The notes under the pieces: generated by a model
Told to the model about the DNA's origin: nothing
The model's database searches: none
The model's input: the letters and a program-made list of their open reading frames with translations, nothing else
Assembly (NCBI GenBank): GCA_948468465.1
Contig: CAOKJJ010000052.1
Span: 1-28,561, forward strand
DNA from: an uncultured Eubacterium sp.
GTDB taxonomy: Bacteria; Bacillota_A; Clostridia; Lachnospirales; Lachnospiraceae
DNA length: 28,561 nucleotides
Direction of reading: 5' to 3'
Program-made: the position numbers and the translations under genes
Shown here: positions 1-7,743 of the stretch, one piece after another
Numbering within the stretch: position 1 is the first letter of the stretch
Layout of the letters: the number at the start of each line of letters is the position of its first letter

Positions 1-334
1 GGAACTGTATGTAAATAACCAGAGTGTAAAGCCTACGTATTTGTCAATATGCTTTGCACTTTTTTTATTTATGAAAGTTGATCCCTCCGTTTATGCATCC
101 CTCTGTTTTATCATGCCATCATCGTTTCTGCTTTCTCATTTTGCTTGCATTTTTCCTATTTTCATGAAATTTGAAATATCGTGTAAATTATTATTTTGCC
201 GTTCGTATGAACGTGAAATGGAGGGAAATGTTTTTGGTTATGTGCAATAGTTACAAAAAAGCTTTGATTATACTGACAAAAACACAGATGAAGTTGTTGG
301 AAAAGTGGAAAAAATAATTTTCATGAAAAATAAA
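1..334. other. AT-rich stretch with no supported gene
   Basis: I see no supported gene here. One frame stays open from about position 2 to 250, but it has no ribosome site, starts only at a TTG, and encodes a Phe/Cys/Met-rich string typical of AT-rich noncoding DNA. The stretch probably separates an upstream unit outside the window from the PTS operon. Confidence 0.6.
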
Positions 335-362
335 TTGACAAAAATTAATTTCGTGGTATACT
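335..362 (+). promoter_or_regulatory. Sigma-A promoter of the PTS operon
   Basis: A perfect -35 box TTGACA (335-340) is followed by a 16-base spacer and a -10 box TATACT (357-362). Transcription would start near 369, giving a leader of about 100 bases before the ATG at 471. It is the best promoter match upstream of the operon. Confidence 0.75.
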
Positions 363-378
363 AAAATCACAAAAATCA

Positions 379-390
379 ATATCGCGATAT
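379..390. promoter_or_regulatory. CG-centred palindrome, candidate operator of the PTS operon
   Basis: ATATCGCGATAT is a perfect 12-bp palindrome located 17-28 bases after the -10 box, at or just after the expected start of transcription. That position suits a repressor site, and a central CG is typical of LacI-family operators. No regulator gene lies in the window, so the binding protein is unknown. A shorter inverted repeat, ACAC-GA-GTGT, follows at 412-421. Confidence 0.45.
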
Positions 391-470
391 GAAACAGAGC
401 AATAATTATTTACACGAGTGTTAAGACTGTTATAAAAATTGAAAAATTATAAATAAAGGAGGAAATCAGA

Positions 471-2405
471 ATGAGAATTAGTGAATTACTCAGCTTACAG
501 GCAATTGATGTAAATGCCAGCGTTGCTTCGAAAGCAGAGGCCATTGATTACATGACGCGACTGATGGAGAAGTCAGGAAATCTGAATGACAGAGAAGCTT
601 ATAAAAAAGGCGTTTTGGCAAGGGAAGAAGAAGGGACGACAGGAATTGGCGAAGGAATTGCAATCCCGCATTCCAAATGTGCGGCGGTAAAGCGTGCGGG
701 GCTTGCGGCGATGGTTGTCAGAGATGGTGTGGATTATGAATCTTTGGATGACGAACCTGCGGATTTGATTTTTATGATCGCCGTGCCGGAAACAGGGGCG
801 AATGTGCATTTGGAAGCGCTTGCCAAATTGTCAACGATTCTTATGGATACGGAATTTAAAGAAGCGCTTGTAAAAGCGGAAACGGCGGAACAGTTTATCC
901 AAATGATTGATAAAAAAGAAGATGAACTGGATGGGAAGAACGAGAAAAAGGCGATGGAGAGTCCGAAGGATGGATACCGTGTGCTGGCGATTACGGCATG
1001 TCCGACGGGTATTGCCCATACGTTTATGGCAGCGGAAAGCCTGGATATGAAAGGAAAAGAGCTGGGCATTTCTATTAAAGTGGAAACACAGGGGGCGGAT
1101 GGCGCAAAGAACGTATTGACAGCATCGGACGTAGCGAATGCGGAATGTATTATTATTGCGGCGGATAAAAAGGTGGATTTGGCCAGATTTGACGGCAAAC
1201 CGGTGATCATTACAAAAGTAGCGGACGGCATACATAAAGCGGAACAATTACTGCAGCAGGCGACCAGCGGAGACGTGCCGATTTATCATCATACGGGCGC
1301 GGCACAGGCGGAAGATGATTCGGCTGAAAATGAAAGTGTAGGACGGCGCATTTATAAAAATCTGATGAATGGCGTATCGCATATGTTGCCGTTTGTTATC
1401 GGAGGGGGTATACTGATTGCGTTAGCATTTTTGCTTGATGATTACAGCATTGATCCTGCTAATTTTGGAAAAAATACACCGGTTGCGGCTTATTTAAAAA
1501 CAATTGGTGAATTTTCGTTCGGTATGATGCTTCCTGTACTGGCTGGTTATATTGCAATGAGCATCGCTGACCGGCCGGGGCTGGCGGTTGGCTTTGTCGC
1601 AGGGCTTGTCGCTAAAAGCGGAACTACATTTGCAAATCCGGCGGGCGGAGATGTGAACGCAGGATTTTTGGGAGCATTGTTTGCAGGCTTTGCGGCAGGA
1701 TATCTGGTGCTGCTGCTGAAAAAACTGACGTCGAAGCTGCCGCAGTCGTTAAACAGCGTGCGGCCGATGATTATTTATCCGGTGTTTGGAATTTTAACAG
1801 GATCGGTTGTGACAACCCTGATTAACCCGCTGATGGGCATGATTAATGATGGGCTTACAAATGTTTTGAGCAGTATGCATGGAACGAGCAAGGTGCTGCT
1901 GGGAATGGTAGTTGCCGGAATGCAGTCTGTAGATATGGGAGGCCCGGTAAATAAAACGTCCTATGTATTTGGAACCTCGCAGCTTGCGGAAGGGAACTTT
2001 GAGATTATGGCGGCTGTTATGGCAGGAGGAATGGTTCCGCCGCTTGTGATTGCGCTGTGCACGACATTTTTTAAAAATCGTTTTACACAAAAAGAAAGAG
2101 AATCGGGTCTTGTAAATTATTTGCTGGGACTGTCTTTTATTTCAGAAGGAGCGATTCCATTTGCGGCCAATGATCCGCTTCGTGTGATTCCAGCCTGTAT
2201 CGCAGGTTCCGCGGTAGCCGGAGGGTTATCCATGATGTTTGAATGCACGCTGCGTGCGCCGCATGGCGGTATTTTCGTACTGCCTACGATAGGAAAGCCC
2301 CTGTTTTATGTAATTGCTGTTTTTGCAGGTTCCGCGGTAGGGTGTCTGATTCTGGCAGCGCTGAAAAAACCATTGAATAAGGAAAATACGGAAACATCAA
2401 AATGA
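471..2405 (+). CDS. fruA: PTS fructose-type transporter, fused IIABC subunit
   Basis: This membrane permease takes up and phosphorylates a sugar of the fructose family, using phosphate relayed from EI and HPr. The 644-residue protein has three domains in order. EIIA covers about 1-145, with the phosphorylated His67 in the context AIPHSKC. EIIB covers about 168-270, with Cys177 in the context ITACPTGIAHTFMAAE. EIIC is the membrane domain, from about 305 to 635. The length and order match the usual fused fructose permease, and no HPr domain is present. The start is set by AAAGGAGG about 8 bases before the ATG. It is the first gene of an operon, with an RpiA-like gene 13 bases downstream. Family assignment is firm. 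The exact sugar is not, because the neighbours differ from a textbook fruRKA operon. Confidence 0.93.
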   Translation: MRISELLSLQAIDVNASVASKAEAIDYMTRLMEKSGNLNDREAYKKGVLAREEEGTTGIGEGIAIPHSKCAAVKRAGLAAMVVRDGVDYESLDDEPADLIFMIAVPETGANVHLEALAKLSTILMDTEFKEALVKAETAEQFIQMIDKKEDELDGKNEKKAMESPKDGYRVLAITACPTGIAHTFMAAESLDMKGKELGISIKVETQGADGAKNVLTASDVANAECIIIAADKKVDLARFDGKPVIITKVADGIHKAEQLLQQATSGDVPIYHHTGAAQAEDDSAENESVGRRIYKNLMNGVSHMLPFVIGGGILIALAFLLDDYSIDPANFGKNTPVAAYLKTIGEFSFGMMLPVLAGYIAMSIADRPGLAVGFVAGLVAKSGTTFANPAGGDVNAGFLGALFAGFAAGYLVLLLKKLTSKLPQSLNSVRPMIIYPVFGILTGSVVTTLINPLMGMINDGLTNVLSSMHGTSKVLLGMVVAGMQSVDMGGPVNKTSYVFGTSQLAEGNFEIMAAVMAGGMVPPLVIALCTTFFKNRFTQKERESGLVNYLLGLSFISEGAIPFAANDPLRVIPACIAGSAVAGGLSMMFECTLRAPHGGIFVLPTIGKPLFYVIAVFAGSAVGCLILAALKKPLNKENTETSK

Positions 2406-2418
2406 GAAGGAGATCGGA

Positions 2419-3084
2419 ATGAAACAAAAATGTGTGCAGAAAGCAATGGAAATGATTGATGACGGCATGGTCATTGGATTGGGCGGCGGTTCTACAGTAG
2501 CGCTGCTCATTCAGGAAATCGCAAAGAGCGGCAGGAAAATTAAAGCAGTGACACCGTCGCAAAATACACTTCGACTGTGCGTGGAACATCAGATTACAGT
2601 ACTGCCGTTGGAAATGACGGATACGATTGACGTGGCATTTGACGGATGCGATGAGCTGGATGACAGTCTGAACGCGCTAAAAAGCTGCGGCGGGATTCAC
2701 ACACGTGAAAAAATTGTTGCGGCGATGGCTAAAGAGTATGTATTGCTGGCGGATGAGAAAAAGTGGAGCAGACAACTGACATTTTCACATCCGATAACGA
2801 TCGAAGTCATCCGCGCAGCGGCTGGTTTTGTGAAAAAGCGTCTGGTACAGATGGGGGCGCAGGTAGCAGAACGGTGTTCAGACGGCAAGGCTGGAACGTT
2901 GGTTAGTGATGATGGAAATTATCTGTTTGAAGCAAGATTTCAGAATACGGGCGATATTGGAAAATTGTCAGCGGATTTGGATCAGATACCTGGAGTTGTC
3001 GGGCATTCACTGTTTTATCAGATTGCGGCAAAAGCGATTATCGTAAAAACGGATGGCATAGAAGTTATCGTAAAAGAAAAATAA
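2419..3084 (+). CDS. rpiA: Ribose-5-phosphate isomerase A-like protein
   Basis: RpiA interconverts ribose 5-phosphate and ribulose 5-phosphate in the pentose phosphate pathway. The 221-residue protein has the expected length and N-terminal sugar-phosphate loop, here GLGGGSTV (20-27). The catalytic set aligns by spacing with the E. coli enzyme: Asp75, Asp78, Lys88 and Glu97 for Asp81, Asp84, Lys94 and Glu103. The sequence around them departs from the usual form, with DGCDELD for DGADE and KSCGGIHTREK for the glycine-rich KGGGGALTREK. The SD AGGAG overlaps the end of fruA, so the two genes are clearly co-transcribed. A specialised substrate tied to the PTS sugar is possible (inference). Another RpiA could exist elsewhere in the genome. 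Confidence 0.85.
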   Translation: MKQKCVQKAMEMIDDGMVIGLGGGSTVALLIQEIAKSGRKIKAVTPSQNTLRLCVEHQITVLPLEMTDTIDVAFDGCDELDDSLNALKSCGGIHTREKIVAAMAKEYVLLADEKKWSRQLTFSHPITIEVIRAAAGFVKKRLVQMGAQVAERCSDGKAGTLVSDDGNYLFEARFQNTGDIGKLSADLDQIPGVVGHSLFYQIAAKAIIVKTDGIEVIVKEK

Positions 3085-3098
3085 AGAGGGGATAGAAG

Positions 3099-4070
3099 AT
3101 GAAAAAATTAAACTGGGGCATTTTAGGTACTGGATGGATTGCACATGAAATGGCGGAAGCATTAAACGCTGTAAATGGTGAGATTTATGCGGTTTGCGGA
3201 ACAAGCCAGGAAAAAGCGGATAAATTTAAAGAGGAATTCGGGGTGCAGAAGGCATATGGAAGCGCGGACGAATTGCTGGCTGACGAAAAGACAGAGGTTG
3301 TATATATCGCAACGCCGCACAGCTCGCACTACGAATGGATTAAAAAGGCTTTAAACGCCGGCAAGCATGTATTTTGTGAAAAATCGGTAACGGTAAACAG
3401 CAGACAGCTGGAGGAGTGCGCGGCGCTTGCACAGAAGAAGGGGCTTGTGATCTGTGACGGTACGACTTTGCTGCATATGCCTTTGTACAAAAAGTTAAAA
3501 CAGATGATCCAGGATGGTGTCATCGGTGATGTAAAAATGATCCAGGTAAATTTCGGCAGCTGCAAGGAATATGATGTAAACAATCGTTTCTTTTCAAAAG
3601 AACTGGCGGGAGGAGCGCTGCTTGACATCGGAGTGTATGCCGTGTCATTTGCCAGATATTTTATGAAAAGCAAACCGGATGTAGTACTGACGACGGCAAA
3701 TTATTTTGAAACGGGCGTAGACGAGACGAGCGGGATTGTGCTGAAAAATCCGGATGGTGAAATGGCGGTTATGGCGCTGACCATGCGCGCGAAACAGCCA
3801 AAGCGCGGGGTCATAGCGGGTGAAAAAGGCTTTATCGAGATCAGTAATTATCCGAGGGCTGACAAAGCGGTGATTACATTTACCGAAGACGGACATACCG
3901 AAATCATAGATGCCGGCAGATCGGAACATGCGCTGCAGTATGAGGTGCAGGATATGCAGGAGTATATTAACAGCCAGGGCGGAAGCGAAAATCTGGATAT
4001 TGTCAGAGACGTTATGGCAACTCTGACAGCCGTACGTAATCAGTGGGGGCTGGTATATCCGTTTGAATAA
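3099..4070 (+). CDS. Gfo/Idh/MocA-family NAD(P)-dependent oxidoreductase
   Basis: Members of this family oxidise or reduce sugars, inositols and related polyols with NAD(P). The 323-residue protein begins with a Rossmann fold (GILGTGWIA, residues 7-15) and has the family segment EKS at 94-96, where most members have EKP. The C-terminal alpha/beta domain carries GGALLDIGVYAV, as in dihydrodiol-dehydrogenase-like members. No signal peptide is seen, so it should be cytoplasmic. It starts 14 bases after the RpiA-like gene with a GAGGGG ribosome site, inside the PTS operon. The substrate cannot be read from sequence. Its location suggests it handles the sugar imported by the IIABC permease or a phosphorylated product of it. 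Confidence 0.88.
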   Translation: MKKLNWGILGTGWIAHEMAEALNAVNGEIYAVCGTSQEKADKFKEEFGVQKAYGSADELLADEKTEVVYIATPHSSHYEWIKKALNAGKHVFCEKSVTVNSRQLEECAALAQKKGLVICDGTTLLHMPLYKKLKQMIQDGVIGDVKMIQVNFGSCKEYDVNNRFFSKELAGGALLDIGVYAVSFARYFMKSKPDVVLTTANYFETGVDETSGIVLKNPDGEMAVMALTMRAKQPKRGVIAGEKGFIEISNYPRADKAVITFTEDGHTEIIDAGRSEHALQYEVQDMQEYINSQGGSENLDIVRDVMATLTAVRNQWGLVYPFE

Positions 4071-4130
4071 CAGCAGCCGTTTGTATCAATGGGATGAAAG
4101 TTTTGTGTAAAATAATAGGAGGAGAGGCAA

Positions 4131-5069
4131 TTGATTTATACGGTAACGTTTAATCCATCACTGGATTATGTAGTGCAGGTAAAAGATTTTAAATGTGACG
4201 CGGTAAACCGTACATTATCGGAAAATGTGTACGCTGGCGGAAAAGGCAACAATGTGGCAGTAGTTGTGTCCAATCTGGGGCTGAAAAGCCGTGCGCTGGG
4301 ATTTCGGGCGGGATTTACCGGCATCGCCATGGAGCAGATGCTGAGAGAATATGGCTGTGATACAGATTTTATTCCCTTAGATGAAGGCATGACCCGCATT
4401 AATGTAAAAGTAAAGGCTGAGGAAGAATTTGAGATCAATGGTCAGGGGCCGGTCATTGGCGAAGATAAAATTAAACAGCTGCTTGAAAAAACGGATGCGC
4501 TGGAAAAAGACGATGTGCTTGTGCTTTCCGGAAGTATTCCAAATACGCTGCCGGATAATATGTATGAGCGGATCATGCAGCGCCTGGATGGAACAGGCGT
4601 GCGGATTGTGGTTGATGCGACACAGGATCTGCTCTTGAAAGTATTAAAATATCATCCGTTTTTAATTAAGCCGAATAATCATGAACTGGAAGAGATGTTT
4701 CATGTTACACTGACAGATGATGAGCAGATTATAAAATACGCAAAAAAGCTCCAGCAAATGGGAGCGTGCAATGTGCTTGTGTCCATGGCGAAAGACGGAG
4801 CTGTTTTAGTAGATGAAAATCAGGAGGTATACAAGCTTTTGCCGCCTGACGGAGCCGTTGTGAATTCGGTAGGAGCAGGGGATTCGATGGTAGCCGGATT
4901 CTTAGCCGGTTATTTGATCCATGGCAGTTATGAACAGGCGCTGATGCTTGGAACAGCAGCCGGAAGCGCTACGGCATTCACTTCCTGGCTGGCGGACAGG
5001 GAAAAAATAGAAGCGTTATTGGAGCAGATTAAGGATAGAAAAACGGATGTTTTTCAAAGGAAAAATTGA
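4131..5069 (+). CDS. fruK: 1-phosphofructokinase family kinase (PfkB/LacC type)
   Basis: This cytoplasmic kinase would phosphorylate the sugar 1-phosphate delivered by the PTS, usually fructose 1-phosphate to fructose 1,6-bisphosphate. The 312-residue protein has the ribokinase-fold signatures AGGKGNNVA (35-43) and NSVGAGDSMVAGF (245-257), with catalytic Asp251. The N-terminus TVTFNPSLDYVV is typical of FruK/LacC enzymes. The start is a TTG at 4131, supported by AGGAGGAG just upstream and by that N-terminus. It lies 60 bases after the oxidoreductase and probably closes the operon. FruK is the most likely identity. A tagatose-6-phosphate kinase-like role cannot be excluded from sequence. Confidence 0.88.
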   Translation: MIYTVTFNPSLDYVVQVKDFKCDAVNRTLSENVYAGGKGNNVAVVVSNLGLKSRALGFRAGFTGIAMEQMLREYGCDTDFIPLDEGMTRINVKVKAEEEFEINGQGPVIGEDKIKQLLEKTDALEKDDVLVLSGSIPNTLPDNMYERIMQRLDGTGVRIVVDATQDLLLKVLKYHPFLIKPNNHELEEMFHVTLTDDEQIIKYAKKLQQMGACNVLVSMAKDGAVLVDENQEVYKLLPPDGAVVNSVGAGDSMVAGFLAGYLIHGSYEQALMLGTAAGSATAFTSWLADREKIEALLEQIKDRKTDVFQRKN

Positions 5070-5070
5070 T

Positions 5071-5241
5071 AGTTTTCTGAGAACAGCTTTGCTGGAAAAT
5101 GCGTGTATATTTTATGTATCGGCGGGAGTGTCCTTATACGTAGAACTTCTACGATACAGTAAGGGAAGTTGAGTTTGGGCGGTTTTTCTGGCTGATGTGC
5201 CCTTGCGGTTGATAGAGGAGGAACGTGCCAGGCGATACATT
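5071..5241. repeat. Direct repeat copy 1 of a degenerate element
   Basis: Bases 5071-5099 are identical to 7419-7447 (29 of 29). Bases 5107-5200 match 7525-7618 at 87 of 94 positions with no gap. A third, more diverged part (5215-5241) matches 6423-6449 at 24 of 27. The 29-bp piece contains a small hairpin, CAGC-TTT-GCTG, between TTTTC and GAAAA. It lies directly after the fruK stop codon. Together with copy 3 it flanks the toxin-antitoxin and retropepsin cassettes. Confidence 0.8.
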
Positions 5242-5394
5242 CAAGAATTAGTAAAACAGGACATTTCGTTGTTCAGTTATGAAAAAGAGAATATAATTGC
5301 ACTTATTGCGTTAAAAAAAGAATATGCTTATATACTTGAATTTATAATATGGTCATGGTATTCTTTTTATATTGATAACGATGGAAGTTTTTGA
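5197..5394 (+). pseudogene. Possible relic of a protein-coding element
   Basis: An open frame from a GTG encodes 65 residues containing EEERARRYIQEL. The same frame in the diverged repeat at 6423 reads EEERARRYI, so the similarity shows at protein level. Upstream in another frame, YDTVREVEFGRFF runs into WLMCP and a stop, as if the original gene carries a frameshift. In copy 3 the matching place reads IEEARQEGK before a stop, which resembles the tails of Rpn/PD-(D/E)XK transposase-like proteins. That resemblance is weak. No ribosome site supports translation. I do not recognise the parent gene. Confidence 0.3.
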
Positions 5395-5442
5395 AAGCTT
5401 ATTCTGATGATTGTAGTTATGCTTTGGTAAGGGGGAATAAAA

Positions 5443-5697
5443 ATGTGCAGTATAGCGATAAATATTCCGGATGAAGTTCTTTTCGACACAAAAATGACAA
5501 GGGAAGAAGCAGGTGCTTTTGTCAGGCATGCGGCCGCTCTCGCCTATTATACGCAGAGCGGCGTGTCCATTGGGTACTGCTCACAAATAGCAGGGATGCC
5601 TGAGGAGGATTTTATTAAATTTCTGGGAAAGAATCAGATTTCTATTTTCCACTATGCTGATAAAGAAGAATTTTTAAAGGAATTGGAAAATGCGTAA
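5443..5697 (+). CDS. UPF0175 family protein, probable antitoxin
   Basis: This 84-residue protein matches the UPF0175 pattern: an N-terminal beta strand (IAINIPDEVLF), a helical core, then SIGYCSQIAGMPEEDFIKFLGKNQISIFHY, which is the helix-turn-helix-like segment of the family. UPF0175 proteins are commonly paired with PIN-like DUF3368 proteins as antitoxins, and that is the arrangement here. The stop overlaps the next start by 8 bases, indicating translational coupling. AAGGGGG lies about 7 bases upstream of the ATG. It probably neutralises the partner and represses the pair (inference from family). The gene sits in an AT-rich patch bounded by direct repeats. Confidence 0.82.
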   Translation: MCSIAINIPDEVLFDTKMTREEAGAFVRHAAALAYYTQSGVSIGYCSQIAGMPEEDFIKFLGKNQISIFHYADKEEFLKELENA

Positions 5698-6172
5698 TGT
5701 AATTGTAAATTCCACGCCGCTGATCGTATTAGGCGGCGTCGGAAGGCTGGGTTTACTGAAAAAACTGTATAGGGAAGTGATTATTCCGGAAGCAGTATAT
5801 CGGGAGGTTACAGCTAAAAAAGATTCTGTCTGTATGCAGGTGGTTAAGGAAAGTGACTGGATACATATAGAAAAGATTCGTGATCAGTCCGAAAAAAAGA
5901 TGTATAAAGCGAAACTCCATGATGGCGAGGTTGAAGTTATGATACTTGCTCAAGAAAAACAGGCGGATTTGGTTGTTATAGATGACAATGCCGCAAAGAA
6001 AACTGCTGAATATCTTGGACTTACAGTAACAGGAACAATGGGGGTGCTCATAAAAGCAAAAAGGCTTGGGCATTTGGATGCGGTGCACCCGGTGTTGGAT
6101 GAAATCAAAGAGAACGGATTTTATATTGGCACTTCACTTGAAAAAATGGTTCTGGAACAGGCAGGAGAATGA
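5690..6172 (+). CDS. DUF3368 PIN-like protein, probable toxin nuclease
   Basis: This 160-residue protein has the DUF3368 layout: an N-terminal strand with NSTPLIVL, a middle acidic motif HDGEVEVMILA, and VVIDDNAAKKTAEYLGLTVTGTMGVLIKAK near residues 95-125. PIN-like toxins are Mg-dependent RNases. The central Glu residues and the later DD pair are present. The first position, often Asp in PIN proteins, is Asn here (VNSTPL), a change that also occurs in this family. The start overlaps the UPF0175 gene by 8 bases. Toxin activity and targets are inferred from family and neighbourhood only. Confidence 0.82.
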   Translation: MRNVIVNSTPLIVLGGVGRLGLLKKLYREVIIPEAVYREVTAKKDSVCMQVVKESDWIHIEKIRDQSEKKMYKAKLHDGEVEVMILAQEKQADLVVIDDNAAKKTAEYLGLTVTGTMGVLIKAKRLGHLDAVHPVLDEIKENGFYIGTSLEKMVLEQAGE

Positions 6173-6317
6173 TAACATAAAATTATACCGTAGTTCGTTT
6201 TGTGTATTATTAGAATATAAGCCTGAAAATATATTTTATGAGATATTTCCTATGGCTTATATTTTTGCGCATTTTATGGCGGAAACCTTTGATTTATGAG
6301 CAGTAATATACTGGGTT

Positions 6318-6530
6318 ATTTGTGTATCGAAAAATATATTCTTTCTGAATTGAACAACTACGATACATTAGAAATGTTGATTTTATGTGGCTTTTCGAGT
6401 TAATGTACCGTAGAAGCCAAACGAGGAAGAACGTGCTAGGCGGTACATTGTAAAACTAATAAAATTGAGGGTGTTCCGCTGTTTAGTAAAAATGTAATTG
6501 ATTATTGGATAGGCTGATGTTAAGATAGTT
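6318..6530. repeat. Diverged middle copy of the local repeat, otherwise no gene
   Basis: The interval 6173-6646 has no supported gene. Inside it, TGTGTATCG and CTACGATACA recall the flanking repeats, and 6423-6449 matches 5215-5241 at 24 of 27 bases, again spelling EEERARRYI in one frame. The rest has decayed past alignment by eye. A perfect inverted repeat, ATAGTT-TTAG-AACTAT (6525-6540), lies about 107 bases upstream of the 83-residue gene and could be a regulatory site for that cassette. Confidence 0.5.
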
Positions 6531-6646
6531 TTAGAACTATAAATGAGCAAATAGCATAAATTTTAATATGACGGTTGGGCATTAGATTGCCAATAAAGCA
6601 ATATAAAAAACATCAATGCATGGAGAGATTAACGAGGAGATTTAAA

Positions 6647-6898
6647 ATGGGAAAAGTTATGACATGGGAACAGATAAAGGAAAAGTATCCAGACAGGTGG
6701 GTATTTGTAAAGAATTATACAATGGATGGAGCGGATATTGCATCAGGTGAGATTATATGTGTTTGTACAGATGATGAGTATCCTTCAACTGCCATTAAAA
6801 TCATGGACAGTGGGATTGATTTTAGCAAAGAAAGAACAACACATGAAGATTTCGGAGGATTTATAAATGCAGAAAATGCTACGTTTACCATTGAGTAA
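6647..6898 (+). CDS. Small protein of unknown function, partner of the retropepsin-like gene
   Basis: The protein has 83 residues starting MGKVMTWEQIKEKYPDRW. The ATG at 6647 is preferred over upstream in-frame starts because GAGGAG lies 6 bases before it. The sequence is mostly beta/alpha mixed, with VKNYTMDGADIASGEIICVC and a C-terminal THEDFGGFINAEN. No signal peptide or membrane segment is visible. Its last 32 bases overlap the next gene, whose ribosome site GGAGGA lies inside it, so the two are coupled. I do not recognise a named domain. The constant overlap suggests a two-gene cassette. Confidence 0.7.
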   Translation: MGKVMTWEQIKEKYPDRWVFVKNYTMDGADIASGEIICVCTDDEYPSTAIKIMDSGIDFSKERTTHEDFGGFINAENATFTIE

Positions 6899-7428
6899 GA
6901 GATTTGACAAGCCTGTTGTCAGACTGCCTGATTATGGACATATTTTTTTGTTTATTTGATACTGGAGCCAGTATTGCTGTGTGGTGTTCTGATGTTGAGT
7001 ATTTCAAGAAAAGTTTTCCAAAGGCAAAAGATGCTGACAGCAAAGTTTGGTTAAGCGGGTTTGGTGGAGATGGGGAAATTGCTGCTGTTTATTCAATTCC
7101 GGAATTTATTCTAAAAACTGGTGAAATATCTGTCAGGTTTAGGGAGTTAAGAGTTGCTATATCCACTAAATTAAGATATGGATTTGACCTGATACTGCCT
7201 GGCGTAATATTTTCTAAAATGGATATTCGAATAAATCATAGGTGTAGCGAAAACGGCATACAGATCTATTTTGATAGGGATGAGCATGGAATTGGCATGT
7301 CAATCAGGCATTTTACGCCAGGGCAATTGAATAAAATCAGTGAGAAATACGGAGTTGATTTATCGGAGAACCAGGCTTTTGGAAATACGGAGTACTGCTT
7401 TGTGCGGGGTGCAGATGAAGTTTTCTGA
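6867..7428 (+). pseudogene. Retropepsin-like aspartic protease-type gene, frameshifted
   Basis: Translation should begin at the ATG at 6867, 7 bases after GGAGGA, reading MQKMLRLPLSKRFDKPVVRL. That frame stops at 6957. The +1 frame then gives FDTGASIAVW and continues to the stop at 7426-7428. The whole span is 562 bases, one more than a multiple of three. Removing one T from the 7-T run at 6943-6949 joins the two frames into GHIFCLFDTGAS and a protein of about 186 residues. FDTGAS is the catalytic Asp motif of retropepsins, and LILPGVIF is a plausible flap-side hydrophobic-Gly motif. The cause could be mutation, slippage-based switching or a sequencing error. A short product from an internal start at 6934 is possible but has no good ribosome site. 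Confidence 0.7.
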
Positions 7429-7660
7429 GAACAGCTTTGCTGGAAAAATTGAATGAATATCGAAATGAACAAAAAGCTCTGATTCATGCAGAGCTTTTTG
7501 CATGCCTATATAATTTGCTGTGGCATATTTTGTGTATCGGTGGGAATGTCCTTATATATAGAACATCTACGATACAGTAAGGGAAGTTGAGTTTGGGCGG
7601 TTTTTCTGACTGATGTGCTCTAGCGGTCGATAGAAGAAGCCCGGCAAGAGGGAAAATAAG
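7419..7660. repeat. Direct repeat copy 3, with an extra 70 bases
   Basis: Bases 7419-7447 are the second exact 29-bp copy, and here they overlap the stop codon of the retropepsin-like gene. Bases 7525-7618 are the 94-bp block, 87 of 94 identical to 5107-5200. Between them lie 77 bases where copy 1 has 7; the extra contains a terminator. The whole pair is offset about 2.35-2.42 kb from copy 1. Beyond it, 7660-7743 shows no gene. Confidence 0.8.
7471..7499. terminator. Intrinsic terminator, bidirectional, after the retropepsin-like gene
   Basis: AAAAAGCTCTG (7471-7481) and CAGAGCTTTTT (7489-7499) form an 11-bp perfect stem with a 7-base loop and T/A runs on both sides. It would end transcription of the cassette 43 bases after the stop codon. 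Confidence 0.8.
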
Positions 7661-7743
7661 TCGGTGGTCATGACAAAATGCAGCACCATATCTTAACGGC
7701 TCCAGAATAATCTTAATATTTTATAAAATCCTCGCAAAAAAAA

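Noticed and set aside
2..250. Open frame at the left edge, possible gene end
   Set aside because: It has no ribosome site, only a TTG start, and a Phe/Cys-rich composition typical of AT-rich noncoding DNA.
734..1231. Minus-strand open frame of 165 residues inside fruA
   Set aside because: It is a shadow of the EIIA/EIIB coding frame, has no ribosome site, and its Ser-rich composition mirrors the antisense of the real gene.
6066..6299. Open frame overlapping the end of the DUF3368 gene
   Set aside because: It overlaps the real gene in another frame, with no ribosome site and no recognisable motif.
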